This document shows, in pieces, positions 20,368 to 29,557 of a DNA stretch of 64,000 nt. Position numbers and translations under genes: made by a program. The notes under the pieces are model-generated. The model made no database searches and was not told the DNA's origin. It was given only the letters and a program-made list of their open reading frames with translations. Every line of letters starts with the position of its first letter. The first letter of the stretch is position 1. The stretch is from contig JAHHHQ010000063.1 in the NCBI GenBank assembly GCA_019359285.1, forward strand, positions 1 to 64,000. Direction: 5' to 3'. This DNA is from Nodosilinea sp. WJT8-NPBG4 (GTDB lineage: Bacteria > Cyanobacteriota > Cyanobacteriia > Phormidesmidales > Phormidesmidaceae).

Positions 20368-22161
20368 ATGCGCACCCACTACTGTGGCACCCTGCGGGCC
20401 AGCGACATTGGCAGCACCGTTACCCTGTTCGGCTGGGTCGATCGCCGCCGCGACCATGGGGGCGTTATTTTTATTGATCTGCGCGATCGCACTGGCGTTG
20501 TGCAAATTGTCAGCGATCCAGAACGTACCCCGGCCTCCTATCCCCAGGCTAACCCGCTGCGCAACGAGTATGTGGTCAAAATTCAGGGCCGGGTCAGCCA
20601 GCGCCAGGAGGGTTCCATCAACCCCAAGCTCCCTACGGGGGACGTAGAGATCTTTGCCGACACCATCGAGCTGCTAAATGCGGTGCGCAAGCCGCTGCCG
20701 TTTCAGGTTTCCACCGCCGATTCTGAGACGGTGCGCGAAGACCTGCGGCTGCGCTATCGATATTTAGATCTGCGGCGCGATCGCATGGCCCAAAACCTGC
20801 GCATTCGCCACGAAGTCACCAAAGCCATTCGCCGCTTCCTCGAAGACCAGGAGGGCTTTTACGAAGTCGAAACCCCCATTCTGACGCGCTCGACCCCAGA
20901 AGGGGCGCGGGATTACTTAGTGCCCTCGCGGGTCAACCCCGGCGAGTTTTACGCCCTGCCCCAGTCGCCCCAGCTCTTCAAGCAGTTGCTGATGGTGTCG
21001 GGGGTCGATCGCTACTACCAGATCGCCCGCTGCTTCCGCGACGAAGACCTGCGTGCCGATCGCCAGCCCGAGTTCACCCAGCTCGACATGGAAATGAGCT
21101 TCATGACCCAGGATGAGATCCTGGCGCTGAATGAAGCTTTGGTAGCCCATATTTTCAAGGAAGTGAAAGGCGTTGACATTCCCCTGCCCTTCCCCCGGCT
21201 GACCTATGCCGAGGCGATGGATCGCTACGGCAGTGACAAGCCCGACACCCGCTACAGCCTGGAGCTGGTTGATGTGTCTGACCTGGTGAAAGACTGCGGC
21301 TTTAAAGTATTTTCGGGCGCGGTAGCCGATGGCGGCATTGTCAAGGTGCTGCCCATCCCCAACGGCAACGATCAAATCTCCAACGTGCGCATTAAGCCCG
21401 GTGGCGACCTGTTTAAGATCGCCGCCGATGCCGGGGCCAAGGGCCTCGCCTACGTGCGGGTGCGGGCCGACGGTGCGGTGGATACCATTGGCGCGATTAA
21501 AGACAATCTCGGCCCCGAGCAAATGGCGGAACTTCTCAGCCGCACCGGAGCCACTGAGGGCACACTGCTGCTGTTTGGGGCGGGGCCAACCGCGATGGTG
21601 AATGCCACGCTGGATCGATTGCGTCAGGCGATCGCCCGCGAGATGGAGCTAATTCCCACCGATAGCCTCAACCTGCTCTGGGTCACCGACTTCCCTATGT
21701 TTGAGTGGAACGCTGACCAGCAGCGTCTCGAAGCTCTGCACCACCCCTTTACTGCACCGCACCCTGACGATATCGCCGACCTCAAGACCGCCCGCGCCAT
21801 CGCCTACGACATGGTGCTCAACGGCTATGAAATTGGCGGCGGCAGCCTGCGCATCTACCAGCCCGAGGTGCAGAGCCAAGTGTTTGAAACCATTGGCCTG
21901 TCTAAGCAGGAAGCCCGCGATAAGTTTGGCTTTTTGCTCGAAGCCTTTGAGTACGGCACCCCGCCCCACGGCGGCATCGCCTACGGGCTCGATCGCATCG
22001 TCATGCTGATGACGGGGGAAGAGTCGATCCGCGATGCGATCGCCTTCCCCAAAACCCAGCAGGCCCGCTGTCTGCTTACCCAGGCTCCCTCTGGTGTGGA
22101 CGAGGCCCAGTTAAAGGAACTCGCGATCGCCTCCACCTACGAGCCAGAGGCAGACGAGTAG
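20368..22161 (+). CDS. aspS: aspartyl-tRNA synthetase
   Basis: Charges tRNA-Asp in the cytoplasm; a class II synthetase. The 597-residue protein is the bacterial long form, with an OB-fold anticodon domain (about 1-110), the catalytic core with FLVPS-type region near 185-200 ([12 protein letters not shown]), [20 protein letters not shown] for motif 2, a GAD insertion domain (about 290-420) and the motif 3 region [13 protein letters not shown]. The ATG at 20368 gives the family start MRTHYCG; a TTG at 20347 would add seven residues. Confidence 0.97.
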   Translation: MRTHYCGTLRASDIGSTVTLFGWVDRRRDHGGVIFIDLRDRTGVVQIVSDPERTPASYPQANPLRNEYVVKIQGRVSQRQEGSINPKLPTGDVEIFADTIELLNAVRKPLPFQVSTADSETVREDLRLRYRYLDLRRDRMAQNLRIRHEVTKAIRRFLEDQEGFYEVETPILTRSTPEGARDYLVPSRVNPGEFYALPQSPQLFKQLLMVSGVDRYYQIARCFRDEDLRADRQPEFTQLDMEMSFMTQDEILALNEALVAHIFKEVKGVDIPLPFPRLTYAEAMDRYGSDKPDTRYSLELVDVSDLVKDCGFKVFSGAVADGGIVKVLPIPNGNDQISNVRIKPGGDLFKIAADAGAKGLAYVRVRADGAVDTIGAIKDNLGPEQMAELLSRTGATEGTLLLFGAGPTAMVNATLDRLRQAIAREMELIPTDSLNLLWVTDFPMFEWNADQQRLEALHHPFTAPHPDDIADLKTARAIAYDMVLNGYEIGGGSLRIYQPEVQSQVFETIGLSKQEARDKFGFLLEAFEYGTPPHGGIAYGLDRIVMLMTGEESIRDAIAFPKTQQARCLLTQAPSGVDEAQLKELAIASTYEPEADE

Positions 22162-22201
22162 AATTGGAGCTAGGGGATTGGTTATAGGCTGATTCTCTAT
22201 T

Positions 22202-22222
22202 GGTGGGCAGTGCCCACCCTAC
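22202..22222. repeat. 21-bp palindromic repeat, intergenic copy
   Basis: GGTGGGCAGTGCCCACCCTA (plus C) lies between aspS and the Uma2 gene. It is the inverse of the copy at 3058-3078 with one mismatch. GGTGGGC/GCCCACC makes it a near-perfect palindrome. Confidence 0.7.
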
Positions 22223-22240
22223 GGTTGCCTGGGGTTACTG

Positions 22241-22804
22241 ATGGTTGCCACTAAGCTCTCTCTGGCCGATTTTCTGAGCCTGGATACAGGCCCAGAAAAT
22301 CGCTGCGAATTTGTGGATGGAGAGGTTGTCGAAATGCCGCCAGAGAGCGAAGAAAATGTAGTCATTGGCGGCTATTTGGTCGCTCAATTCCTCAAGATTT
22401 TGCCCTTCGAGCAAGTGCGGCAGGGCAAAACGGAGCTGATTGTTACCGGGCGAGTGCGCATTCCAGATTTTATGGTGCTTAGCGAGGAGCTAGTAGCCGT
22501 TTTGGCCGGTAGCTCCCGCAGCACCATTACTGAAGAAATGCCAGCACCTTTGCTGGTCGTAGAGGTAGTTTCGCCCGGCAAAACCAACGAAGACCGTGAC
22601 TACCGCTACAAACGCTCTGAGTATGCGGCCCGAGGCATTCCAGAATATTGGATTGTAGACGCAGCGAAGGCAAAGGTGACTGTACTCACTCTGGTAGACG
22701 GGCTCTATGAAGCTCAGGTATTACAGGGAGAGGCCATTGTACAGTCGCCCCAGTTTCCAGAGCTGAGTTTAGTCGTGGCTAAGGTGCTGTCTCCCACAAG
22801 CTGA
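22241..22804 (+). CDS. Uma2-family putative endonuclease (DUF820)
   Basis: A 187-residue member of the Uma2/DUF820 family, which is greatly expanded in cyanobacteria and has a PD-(D/E)XK-like fold. Visible signatures are the C-E-F-V-D-G-E-V-V-E-M opening (about 22-32), VRIPDFMVL (about 72-80), LLVVEVVSPGKTNEDRDYRYKRSEYAARGIPEYWIVD (spread over about 105-141). The usual order D-E-x-K-Y is preserved. The role is unknown; it often accompanies mobile DNA or toxin-like loci. Here it stands alone, with a dispersed palindrome 18 bp upstream. Confidence 0.9.
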   Translation: MVATKLSLADFLSLDTGPENRCEFVDGEVVEMPPESEENVVIGGYLVAQFLKILPFEQVRQGKTELIVTGRVRIPDFMVLSEELVAVLAGSSRSTITEEMPAPLLVVEVVSPGKTNEDRDYRYKRSEYAARGIPEYWIVDAAKAKVTVLTLVDGLYEAQVLQGEAIVQSPQFPELSLVVAKVLSPTS

Positions 22805-23083
22805 TATGGGGCCTGCCTGCGGGCTAACCAAGTAGAATCCGAGTTTCTAGACTTACTACAATAGCGTTCTACCAATCAGGCTTTTTCAGAGGCCTCGGCT
22901 AGATCCTCTCCTTTGCGCTTGCGCAACTTCACCAAAAAACTAGGGCTTCTACGGAATTTTACTGAAACTTTGCAGAGAGGGGATGTAGCACTATTCATTG
23001 CTTGAGACTCGCTGCGGATAAAGGCGATCGCCCCACGGCCTGCTCTCAGGAAGTATAAAAACTTGCACCATGAACTGTAATTC

Positions 23084-24583
23084 GTGGCAACCTATGGGCT
23101 TATTAGCAGAGAGCCGATTGGGAGACACGTGATCGTTATGTTGCAGCAACCACAACCAGCCTTAAAGCAACTTTTGCACCCGCTGGGCAAGCCGGGGGGA
23201 CGGTGGCGCTATATACCCTGGGTCGCTCTGGGGAGCTTGCTGATTTTCTGTCCGGCTGCTTTTGCCCAAAGCGCCACTACAGCCGACCTCAAAGTAGCGC
23301 TAGACACAGCCTGGGTGTTGTTGACCAGCTTTTTAATCTTCTTTATGAACGCTGGGTTTTGCATGCTCGAAACCGGCTTTTGCCGCAGCAAAAACGCCGT
23401 TAACCTGCTAGCTAAAAACCTGATCGTGTTTGGCCTCTCGACCCTGGCCTTTTGGGTGGTCGGCTTTGGCCTCATGTTTGGTGACGGCAACCCCCTGTTT
23501 GGCATGTCTGGCTTTTTGCTGCAAGGGGCTGACAACAGCCCCGCCATGGGCAATGCCTACCAAGGCACCTATAGTGCGTTGGATTGGGCTGGGGTACCGC
23601 TAAACGCCAAATTTTTCTTTCAGCTGGCCTTTGCGGGTACGGCGGCCACCATTGTGTCTGGGGCCGTAGCGGAGCGCATCAAGTTCTTGGCCTTTTTTAT
23701 CTTTAGCCTGCTGCTGGTGGGGTTGTTGTACCCAATCACCGGCCACTGGGTGTGGGGCGGCGGCATGCTGGCTAATTTGGGCTTTTACGATTTTGCCGGC
23801 TCTACAGTGGTGCACACAGTCGGTGGCTGGGCCGCGCTGATTGGCGCTATTTTGCTGGGGCCACGGCTGGGGCGCTTTCAGGCTCGTCCAGTCGCCATGC
23901 CGGGGCACAATTTGAGCATTTCTGCTTTGGGGTGCCTAATTTTGTGGCTGGGTTGGTTTGGCTTTAATCCTGGCTCCACCATGGCTGCCGACCCCTTACC
24001 GATCAGCCATATTGTGGTGACCACTAACATCGCTGGTGCCTTGGGGGGCCTAGCCGCCACCGTCACCTCCTGGATTTACCTCAGCAAGCCCGACCTGTCG
24101 ATGATCATCAATGGAGTGCTGGCGGGGCTGGTGTCCATTACCGCCTCCTGTGCCTACGTCAACCTGGGCAGCGCAGCACTCATTGGTCTAGTAGGAGGGG
24201 TCATTGTTGTCTTTTCGGTGACGTTGCTGGACAGCTTAAAGATTGATGACCCAGTAGGTGCTGTATCGGTGCATCTGGTCTGTGGCCTGTGGGGGACCGC
24301 GGCGCTAGGGCTGTTTAGCATTGGCCCCGGTATCTACTCTTGGTATGGCGAAGGTGATGGGCCCTTGGCTGGCCTGTTGATGGGGGGTGGCATTCAGCAA
24401 CTGCTGGTGCAGCTGTTGGGAATTGCGGCGGTGGGGGCGTTTACCGTCACGTTTAGCCTGCTGTGCTGGCTGACACTGCGGGCCACCGTGGGCATTCGCG
24501 TGTCTGAGGCCGAGGAACTTCAGGGTCTTGACCTGGGCGAGCACGCGATGGAGGCCTATCCAGAGTTTCAGGTCGGTCCCTAG
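23084..24583 (+). CDS. amt: ammonium transporter (Amt/MEP/Rh)
   Basis: An inner-membrane ammonium channel of up to 499 residues with about eleven membrane helices after an N-terminal signal-like segment ending FAQ. The twin histidines are in TVVHTVGGW and [10 protein letters not shown]; the [15 protein letters not shown] segment is characteristic. The GTG at 23084 gives the longest form; a GTG at 23129 has a closer GGGAGA sequence, and an ATG at 23138 is also possible, so the N-terminus is uncertain. A TATAAA box at 23054-23059 precedes it. No good NtcA site was found. A second Amt lies at 58821. Confidence 0.92.
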   Translation: MATYGLISREPIGRHVIVMLQQPQPALKQLLHPLGKPGGRWRYIPWVALGSLLIFCPAAFAQSATTADLKVALDTAWVLLTSFLIFFMNAGFCMLETGFCRSKNAVNLLAKNLIVFGLSTLAFWVVGFGLMFGDGNPLFGMSGFLLQGADNSPAMGNAYQGTYSALDWAGVPLNAKFFFQLAFAGTAATIVSGAVAERIKFLAFFIFSLLLVGLLYPITGHWVWGGGMLANLGFYDFAGSTVVHTVGGWAALIGAILLGPRLGRFQARPVAMPGHNLSISALGCLILWLGWFGFNPGSTMAADPLPISHIVVTTNIAGALGGLAATVTSWIYLSKPDLSMIINGVLAGLVSITASCAYVNLGSAALIGLVGGVIVVFSVTLLDSLKIDDPVGAVSVHLVCGLWGTAALGLFSIGPGIYSWYGEGDGPLAGLLMGGGIQQLLVQLLGIAAVGAFTVTFSLLCWLTLRATVGIRVSEAEELQGLDLGEHAMEAYPEFQVGP

Positions 24584-24620
24584 GGGATAGGGTGAATGGG
24601 TGGTGGGCTAAGCAGGTTTC

Positions 24621-25328
24621 CTAGACAAAGTGGTAGGGGGGAAGGGGGTCGCTGAGCATGAGGGTCCAGTGGGTAGTCTGCGATCGCCACTCATCCACCC
24701 GCTGCTCTAGGCTCTCGGCGGCGGCGCGATCGATCAGCAGATACACTCGCGCTTCTCCGGCGGGGCTTTCGGCCTCAATGTAGTTGTCGTAGGTGGCATG
24801 AAGGTCGTTGAGCACCTGATCAAGCTCCTGGTGCTGCTGCTCTTGGGCAGCGGTTTGATCCTGGAGGCGCTGCTTTTTCGCCAAAAAGTAGTCGCGCCCG
24901 TTGAGCCCCTCAGCCAGGGGCGGTAGCTCGACGGGTTGGGCAATCAGCTTGAGCTGGTATTCAACTTGATGGCCTAGAATAGCGAGCTTGGCAGCATAGT
25001 CGGCTCCCTGGCTAACCAGGTGGGCCTTGAGATGCTCAATGGAAGCAATCTGAGTGCCAAACCGCAGGGGCAGCAGGGGCGTGTGCTGAAACAGCTCGCA
25101 AATAACGCGATCGTGGCTGAGCACCGCGTTTAGCAGCCGAGGTTCGTCGGTTTGCAGGGTCTCTAGATCGACGCCGGTTTCAACTATGGCGGCAACGTTG
25201 TCTACGGCAATCAACCGGGTGGGTACGGCCAGCCCCAGGGGTAGAGGCAGAGGTTGCAGGGGACGGGGGCAAATGCTGTAGAGGTAGATGGGCTCTTGAA
25301 TCAGCCCTGGGGTTAGCTCTGGAGACAC
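24621..25328 (-). CDS. orphan GvpL/GvpF-family gas vesicle protein homologue
   Basis: A 235-residue protein with the GvpL/GvpF two-domain pattern: an opening beta strand and Y-x-Y/S motif (IYLYSICP), a LLNAVLSHDRVICELF helix (about 65-80), LLPLRFGT (about 85-92), a coiled-coil rich middle (about 140-180) and a VYLLIDR strand before the ending PPYHFV. GvpL/F proteins are accessory components of gas vesicle assembly, but no gvpA, gvpN, gvpC or other gvp gene lies nearby. Start is a GTG with no obvious ribosome-binding site. A role outside gas vesicles is possible. Confidence 0.8.
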   Translation of the reverse strand: MSPELTPGLIQEPIYLYSICPRPLQPLPLPLGLAVPTRLIAVDNVAAIVETGVDLETLQTDEPRLLNAVLSHDRVICELFQHTPLLPLRFGTQIASIEHLKAHLVSQGADYAAKLAILGHQVEYQLKLIAQPVELPPLAEGLNGRDYFLAKKQRLQDQTAAQEQQHQELDQVLNDLHATYDNYIEAESPAGEARVYLLIDRAAAESLEQRVDEWRSQTTHWTLMLSDPLPPYHFV

Positions 25329-25469
25329 GATATCTAAGGCCTTTGGGATGCGCCACAGTTCGATCTCACTCTAGGCGATTTGCCCCCTGGCTCGGGGTGT
25401 CTCTGGCACAAACATTTACGGCTTTTGCCACCATCAGGATGGAGAACAAATCGCCCTAAGGGCTTGCTG

Positions 25470-27089
25470 CTACAACGTGGTTTGCAGGGTAAAGCACCAG
25501 TCGAGGGTGAGATGCCCCGCCTGGCAACCGGCTTCGGCATCGAGCCGGTGCAGGTGAATTGGGGTGCCCTGGCGGAGAGCCGCGATCGCAGGTGTATGGG
25601 CGCTCAGATCATGATCCACAAGCGCGGTTAGATCGGCCACCGTGAGCGGCGGCCCCCACGGGGCATCGGCCACATCGACGGCAGCCTCAGCGGGTAACGC
25701 CTGGGGCGCAGTGGGTAAGAGCCGGCCCCGCCCCAAGTCCACAATCCAGCTGCGGCTATGGGTGGTGAGCTGCATCAGCGGGCGCAGGTAGAGGCTACCC
25801 TGCTGCCAGCTCAGCCCTGGGGGCAGCACTTGGGCCGATACACCCCCCATCAGCTGCATCACCCGTTCTGAGCTTTGGGCTAGGTGCCAGCGCAGCCGAG
25901 GCCACAGGTCCGCCACCAACATCGGCTCATGGACAAAGGTGTGCTTAAATAGGCCGCTGGCTCCCTGCACCAAATCGGTAGCGGCGTAGGTGATGCAGTT
26001 GCAAAGCTCTTCCCGGTCGCCTTCTGAGCTCGGCAGCATTTGAGGTAGATGCTGCGCCACAATCTGCTCGGCGTGGGCACTCAGAAAAGTTTGAATCCAG
26101 CGTTCATCGGTAAAGGTGAGCCAGTCGCCCAGCACGCCAGCGGTAGCATCGTCTGGGCCATCGATCAGGGTGCTGGCAAAGTCATCTAGGGTAAAGCCTG
26201 ACGCAGTTGTCCCAGCGCTTTGCTTACTCCCCGGCGGTAAATACAGCGCATCGGGCATTGCCTCGCTATGGCCACTGTAGGGCTGAGATAGCCCTTGAGT
26301 CTCCATTTCAGCTAGGTGCAGGCGTAGGTGCAAAACACCGTTCTGCCAAGGTTGAAAAGGACGGAGGGCATCAACTTCGCAGCCGTCAACGAGTAAAGCA
26401 CCCAAGCCGGGCTGGGTGTAGCCCACTTGCTTAGCCACCTGAGCCAACAGGCCACCACAGGGCAAGGGCTGGCCGTCCAGGTCATTTTCTAATAGTTGAA
26501 TTTCGATATCTTCAGCTAGATATAACGCCGGCACTGGGTCCGTTTGAGTTACCAGATCGAGGGCGTAGTCGGTCTCTCCTAGAGTGAGCGTGAGCACCGG
26601 CACCAGGCGCACAATGCGGATTGCCCCCTGAGCCTGAGGACTAAAGACACGAACCTGCACACCCTCGATGAGGCGCATCACTTCGTAGCCACTGCTGGCG
26701 AGCATCCACAGCAAGTGGGGTACAAGTTGGGGCACCGGTATCAGGGTGCTGGCGGAAGGCACTGATGCAGTTGAAGCCGCTAATCGGTCCAGCAACTCCC
26801 CAGTTTCTTCGCCCAGGTAGGGGGCCAGGTTATCGGGGGTTTGGGGCAGGTCGGCGGGCCAGCCGCCCAGCGGCGATCGCAGCCTCAGGCTCTGGGTTAC
26901 TAACTGCTTCACTGCCGCTACGATCGCCGGCTCACGACCCAGGGTGGGGCGCTCGATGGACAAGGGAGCCATGCGGCAAACCGTGTTGCCCAGGGTTGCG
27001 GCTGTAGAACCCGGCAGCAGAGCCGGGTCGGCCTGTAGCCAAGGGGTCAGCGAACGCACAGCAGAGGAGACCATAGCAACAGCCCGCAT
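25470..27089 (-). CDS. large unknown protein with an internal duplication
   Basis: I do not recognise this 539-residue protein. No signal peptide, membrane helix or catalytic motif stands out. It contains two related segments, about 119-260 and 390-539: both have L-x-x-L-x-x-S followed by V-M-x-L-x-x-G-V, then V-x-x-P, a R-L/P strand, a DL end, and later L-x-x-L-V and G-x-L-x-L. The middle (about 300-385) is helical. An alternative start at 27074 removes five residues. It lies upstream of the GvpL/F gene on the same strand with 141 bases between, so they may or may not share a transcript. Confidence 0.6.
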   Translation of the reverse strand: MRAVAMVSSAVRSLTPWLQADPALLPGSTAATLGNTVCRMAPLSIERPTLGREPAIVAAVKQLVTQSLRLRSPLGGWPADLPQTPDNLAPYLGEETGELLDRLAASTASVPSASTLIPVPQLVPHLLWMLASSGYEVMRLIEGVQVRVFSPQAQGAIRIVRLVPVLTLTLGETDYALDLVTQTDPVPALYLAEDIEIQLLENDLDGQPLPCGGLLAQVAKQVGYTQPGLGALLVDGCEVDALRPFQPWQNGVLHLRLHLAEMETQGLSQPYSGHSEAMPDALYLPPGSKQSAGTTASGFTLDDFASTLIDGPDDATAGVLGDWLTFTDERWIQTFLSAHAEQIVAQHLPQMLPSSEGDREELCNCITYAATDLVQGASGLFKHTFVHEPMLVADLWPRLRWHLAQSSERVMQLMGGVSAQVLPPGLSWQQGSLYLRPLMQLTTHSRSWIVDLGRGRLLPTAPQALPAEAAVDVADAPWGPPLTVADLTALVDHDLSAHTPAIAALRQGTPIHLHRLDAEAGCQAGHLTLDWCFTLQTTL

Positions 27090-27183
27090 GGGTGGGGAGG
27101 GATCTCCTTAGAGAGTGCCTATTTCTGCGGCAAAATCCACAGGACGTTGCAAATCTATGGGTGGAGACACGGAGACTGTGAGC

Positions 27184-27771
27184 CTACCAAGCCACGTAGG
27201 GCAGCGTTGCCGCCGTGGCGCGGATGGCATCGGCGTTGGCGACTAGCTGACCACAGGCATCCCAGGTGCCCGCCAAGAACGCTTGACGCGCGCCCTGAGG
27301 CATAGACACAGCTCCAGCCCCGGCCCCAAAGGTCACGGTTTGGGTTGCCAGGTCGAGCGTTACCACAGTTGTCGGATCAGCGTCTAGCGCTGCCTGCACT
27401 TGGCCTACCACCTCGGCGGTAGCCGTCAGGCAGGGAATGCCGATCGCGACGCAGTTGCCAAAGAAAATTTCTGCAAAGCTCTCACCCAGCACGGCTTTAA
27501 TGCCCCAACGGGCGATCGCCTGGGGGGCGTGCTCCCGCGATGAGCCACAGCCAAAGTTGCGGTTGACCACCAAAATTGTGGCCCCCTGATACTGGGGCTG
27601 GTCAAAGGGATGGCGACCCTCTAGGGACGCCCGATCGTCGGCAAACACCTGCTCGCCCAGCCCATCAAAGGTTACGCACTTGAGAAACCGAGCCGGAATA
27701 ATGCGATCGGTGTCGATGTCGTTGCCCGTGAGGGGGATGCCGGTACCGGTAATTTGTTCTATCTGCGTCAC
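27184..27771 (-). CDS. leuD: 3-isopropylmalate dehydratase small subunit
   Basis: The 195-residue small subunit of isopropylmalate isomerase, acting with LeuC in leucine synthesis. Typical features are [16 protein letters not shown] (about 17-32), [14 protein letters not shown] (about 72-85) and the swivelling-domain fold. The start is a GTG with AGGAG eight bases before it. leuC is not in the window, so the two subunits are unlinked, as is common in cyanobacteria. Confidence 0.94.
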   Translation of the reverse strand: MTQIEQITGTGIPLTGNDIDTDRIIPARFLKCVTFDGLGEQVFADDRASLEGRHPFDQPQYQGATILVVNRNFGCGSSREHAPQAIARWGIKAVLGESFAEIFFGNCVAIGIPCLTATAEVVGQVQAALDADPTTVVTLDLATQTVTFGAGAGAVSMPQGARQAFLAGTWDACGQLVANADAIRATAATLPYVAW

Positions 27772-28407
27772 TGCGATCGCTCCTTACCCTTTCGCCTCTG
27801 GCTTAAATCAGCGAGCTACCTTCATTAGGCAACCGCTTATTAATAGTAGCGCCTGGGAACCCCCGCCACGGCCTCAACATCCCGGCCCAAAGGCGCTTCT
27901 GCCGCCCTAACTTAGGGCTGAAACCCTAACTTTTCAACAGAATGATAGCAGCTGTCAACTCAACCGTGAACTTTGGTATCATCCCTAGCCATCGACAAAT
28001 CAGGAGAGTATCTTAGTGAATAAGGAAGCAAATCACCTAACACGAAAAACGATTTCTTCCCCGACAGATCGAATAGTTCAGTCCTGTTAAATAGGAGGTA
28101 CGTTATCGATTTAACGTCTGAATCTATCTCGTCAAATACCAGCAGCACTTTACTCGGTTGTTGATATTTCCTCTCTGTAACTGATGAGAGCTCTGCAAGA
28201 AATGCCTAGAGACGCTATAAACCCCACGCGATGGTTTCTTTACGATGGCATCTAAACATCTCTATTTAATCGGAACTTTCTTGAGGAAAACTCTCAAGTT
28301 AATCAGTCAAAGTGCTGCTGTCTCCGAATTGCTTAAACGACATCCTGTCTGGAGGAAAATAATCCAGTCCATTGTGTCTAGTTACAGGCTATAAGGTTTA
28401 AGTTTAG
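27772..28407. other. large gene-poor intergenic region
   Basis: About 640 bases, clearly more AT-rich than the neighbouring genes, with no convincing gene. A GTG-started 24-codon frame at about 28016 has a GGAGAG site, and there is a GCCCTAACTTAGGGC palindrome near 27905 and a CTGGA-TCCAG hairpin near 28350; none can be assigned. The short frames seen here have no family features. It may hold promoters, an RNA or remnants of a lost gene. Confidence 0.4.
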
Positions 28408-28438
28408 AAACCCCCGGCAGACGATCTGCCGGGGGTTT
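28408..28438 (-). terminator. strong hairpin terminator of the small membrane protein gene
   Basis: A 13-bp perfect stem, AAACCCCCGGCAG and CTGCCGGGGGTTT, with a five-base loop. It lies 45 bases beyond the stop codon of the gene at 28483-28704 and is nearly symmetric, so it could act in either direction. Confidence 0.85.
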
Positions 28439-28482
28439 CCCATCATTAATATTTGCTTTAAGTGAATAGTTTAAAGCTGAGC

Positions 28483-28704
28483 TTATCCCTCAACCCGCAT
28501 GCTCTGAGGTCCGTGGATGAGTTCCGACAGTTCTGGCATCATAAAATCGGCCTGGGCTGTAGGCAACGCCGAGATCGGCTCTTCGATCGGGGCAGGAGCC
28601 ATCATATCGCTGGGCAAAAAGATGCGGGCGCTCACTGCCAGCATCGCCACCGCAAAAATCAGCACAATCAGCAGGGGCGCAATGTAAGACCGAAAAAACG
28701 ACAT
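28483..28704 (-). CDS. small single-pass membrane protein
   Basis: A 73-residue protein with one N-terminal membrane helix (about 8-29, IAPLLIVLIFAVAMLAVSARI) split from its flanks by short basic and acidic stretches, then a Pro/Glu-rich soluble tail. The FLPSDMMAPAPIEEP block looks like a small protein widespread in cyanobacteria, but I cannot name it confidently. It is followed by a strong terminator at 28408-28438. The leader upstream includes a pyrimidine tract of the dispersed element type. Confidence 0.65.
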   Translation of the reverse strand: MSFFRSYIAPLLIVLIFAVAMLAVSARIFLPSDMMAPAPIEEPISALPTAQADFMMPELSELIHGPQSMRVEG

Positions 28705-28747
28705 AGGGCCAACGCGTGTGAAGGGATGTAAATCATGTTCTCATCTT

Positions 28748-28815
28748 ACATGGAAGGCGGGGTAGAGGGGATACGGAAAATGGAGGAAATGAAGACGACA
28801 GAGGGGATGAGAAGA
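28748..28815 (-). repeat. pyrimidine/purine half-element, partial copy
   Basis: On the minus strand this is a nearly unbroken pyrimidine tract (for example CTTCTTCTCATCCCCTCTGT) ending directly in ATG TAA at about 28749. It resembles the pyrimidine arm of the four complete composite elements and is also in the leader of a downstream gene, but no matching purine arm or AT palindrome was found. Confidence 0.45.
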
Positions 28816-29002
28816 AGGAATTCAACCGTTAGTGAGATCACCCTTGCAGGTCACAAAGGCTCGCAAGGTACAGCAGAGCGATCGCCCCGCCACAAAAAAC
28901 TTCCCTAGCCCACCTTATGCCCGACGAGAGCAGAGTCCTTGGGACAGGCTAAAGACCTAAGTAGGCTGCCATCACAGCTCAATAAAGGAGTAGGATTTGT
29001 GC

Positions 29003-29341
29003 CTAAGAGCTGGCTCTTTCAAGCTGTGTGACCCGGGTTTCGAGTTGCCTGACCTGCTGCTTAAGCTCGATCGCTAATGTGGCCAGGTTGTCGAACTGCT
29101 CGTCGAGGGAGGGCTCGACCCCGGGTGAGGTAACTGTGGGCAGGCTAGGGGCCGGACGGTTAGGAATGGAAAGCTGAGATTCTATCTGTCTGACCTGGGA
29201 TCTCAGTCGACCGAGTTCAGACTCCAGACTGCTTAACCGCATGTCTATGCGGGCGTCGCTCTGGGCCTTGGCATAGTGCCCTAGCCCCAGCCACAACAAG
29301 ACCCCCAGCAGCAGACCAATAGACCAACGTGCGATCGCCAT
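29003..29341 (-). CDS. small membrane-anchored or secreted coiled-coil protein
   Basis: A 112-residue protein. Residues 1-27 form a signal peptide or membrane anchor (hydrophobic 8-20, then HYAKAQ). Two predicted coiled coils, about 30-60 and 80-110, flank a Pro-rich linker; both have heptad Leu/Ile with alternating charges. The family is unknown to me. The ATG is preceded by GGAGA at four bases. It points towards the 73-residue membrane protein gene with 298 bases between, and diverges from the TPR gene. Confidence 0.6.
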   Translation of the reverse strand: MAIARWSIGLLLGVLLWLGLGHYAKAQSDARIDMRLSSLESELGRLRSQVRQIESQLSIPNRPAPSLPTVTSPGVEPSLDEQFDNLATLAIELKQQVRQLETRVTQLERASS

Positions 29342-29557
29342 ACTATCTCCTTGCCACCGCTCACCGCTGCCATGAATAGATAGGGCTGCCAGCGGGTACT
29401 TACAATTCTAGAAAAAACTCTTTAACCCGTCTCTCAACCTAAATAAGCTGACCTATCATTAGCGCCAGGGGCGTGGGTGGGTATGCTGAAAAAATCATCT
29501 GCTCAGGGGCAGCACCAGCCTACTGAATCTGCAAACACCGTCGGTGGAGGGGAAGCC

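Noticed and set aside
22950-23083. NtcA site upstream of the first amt gene
   Set aside because: No GTA-N8-TAC motif with correct spacing to the TATAAA box at 23054 was found.
27960-28148. A 62-residue minus-strand frame in the long gap
   Set aside because: No ribosome-binding site, family signature or coding-like composition; likely chance.
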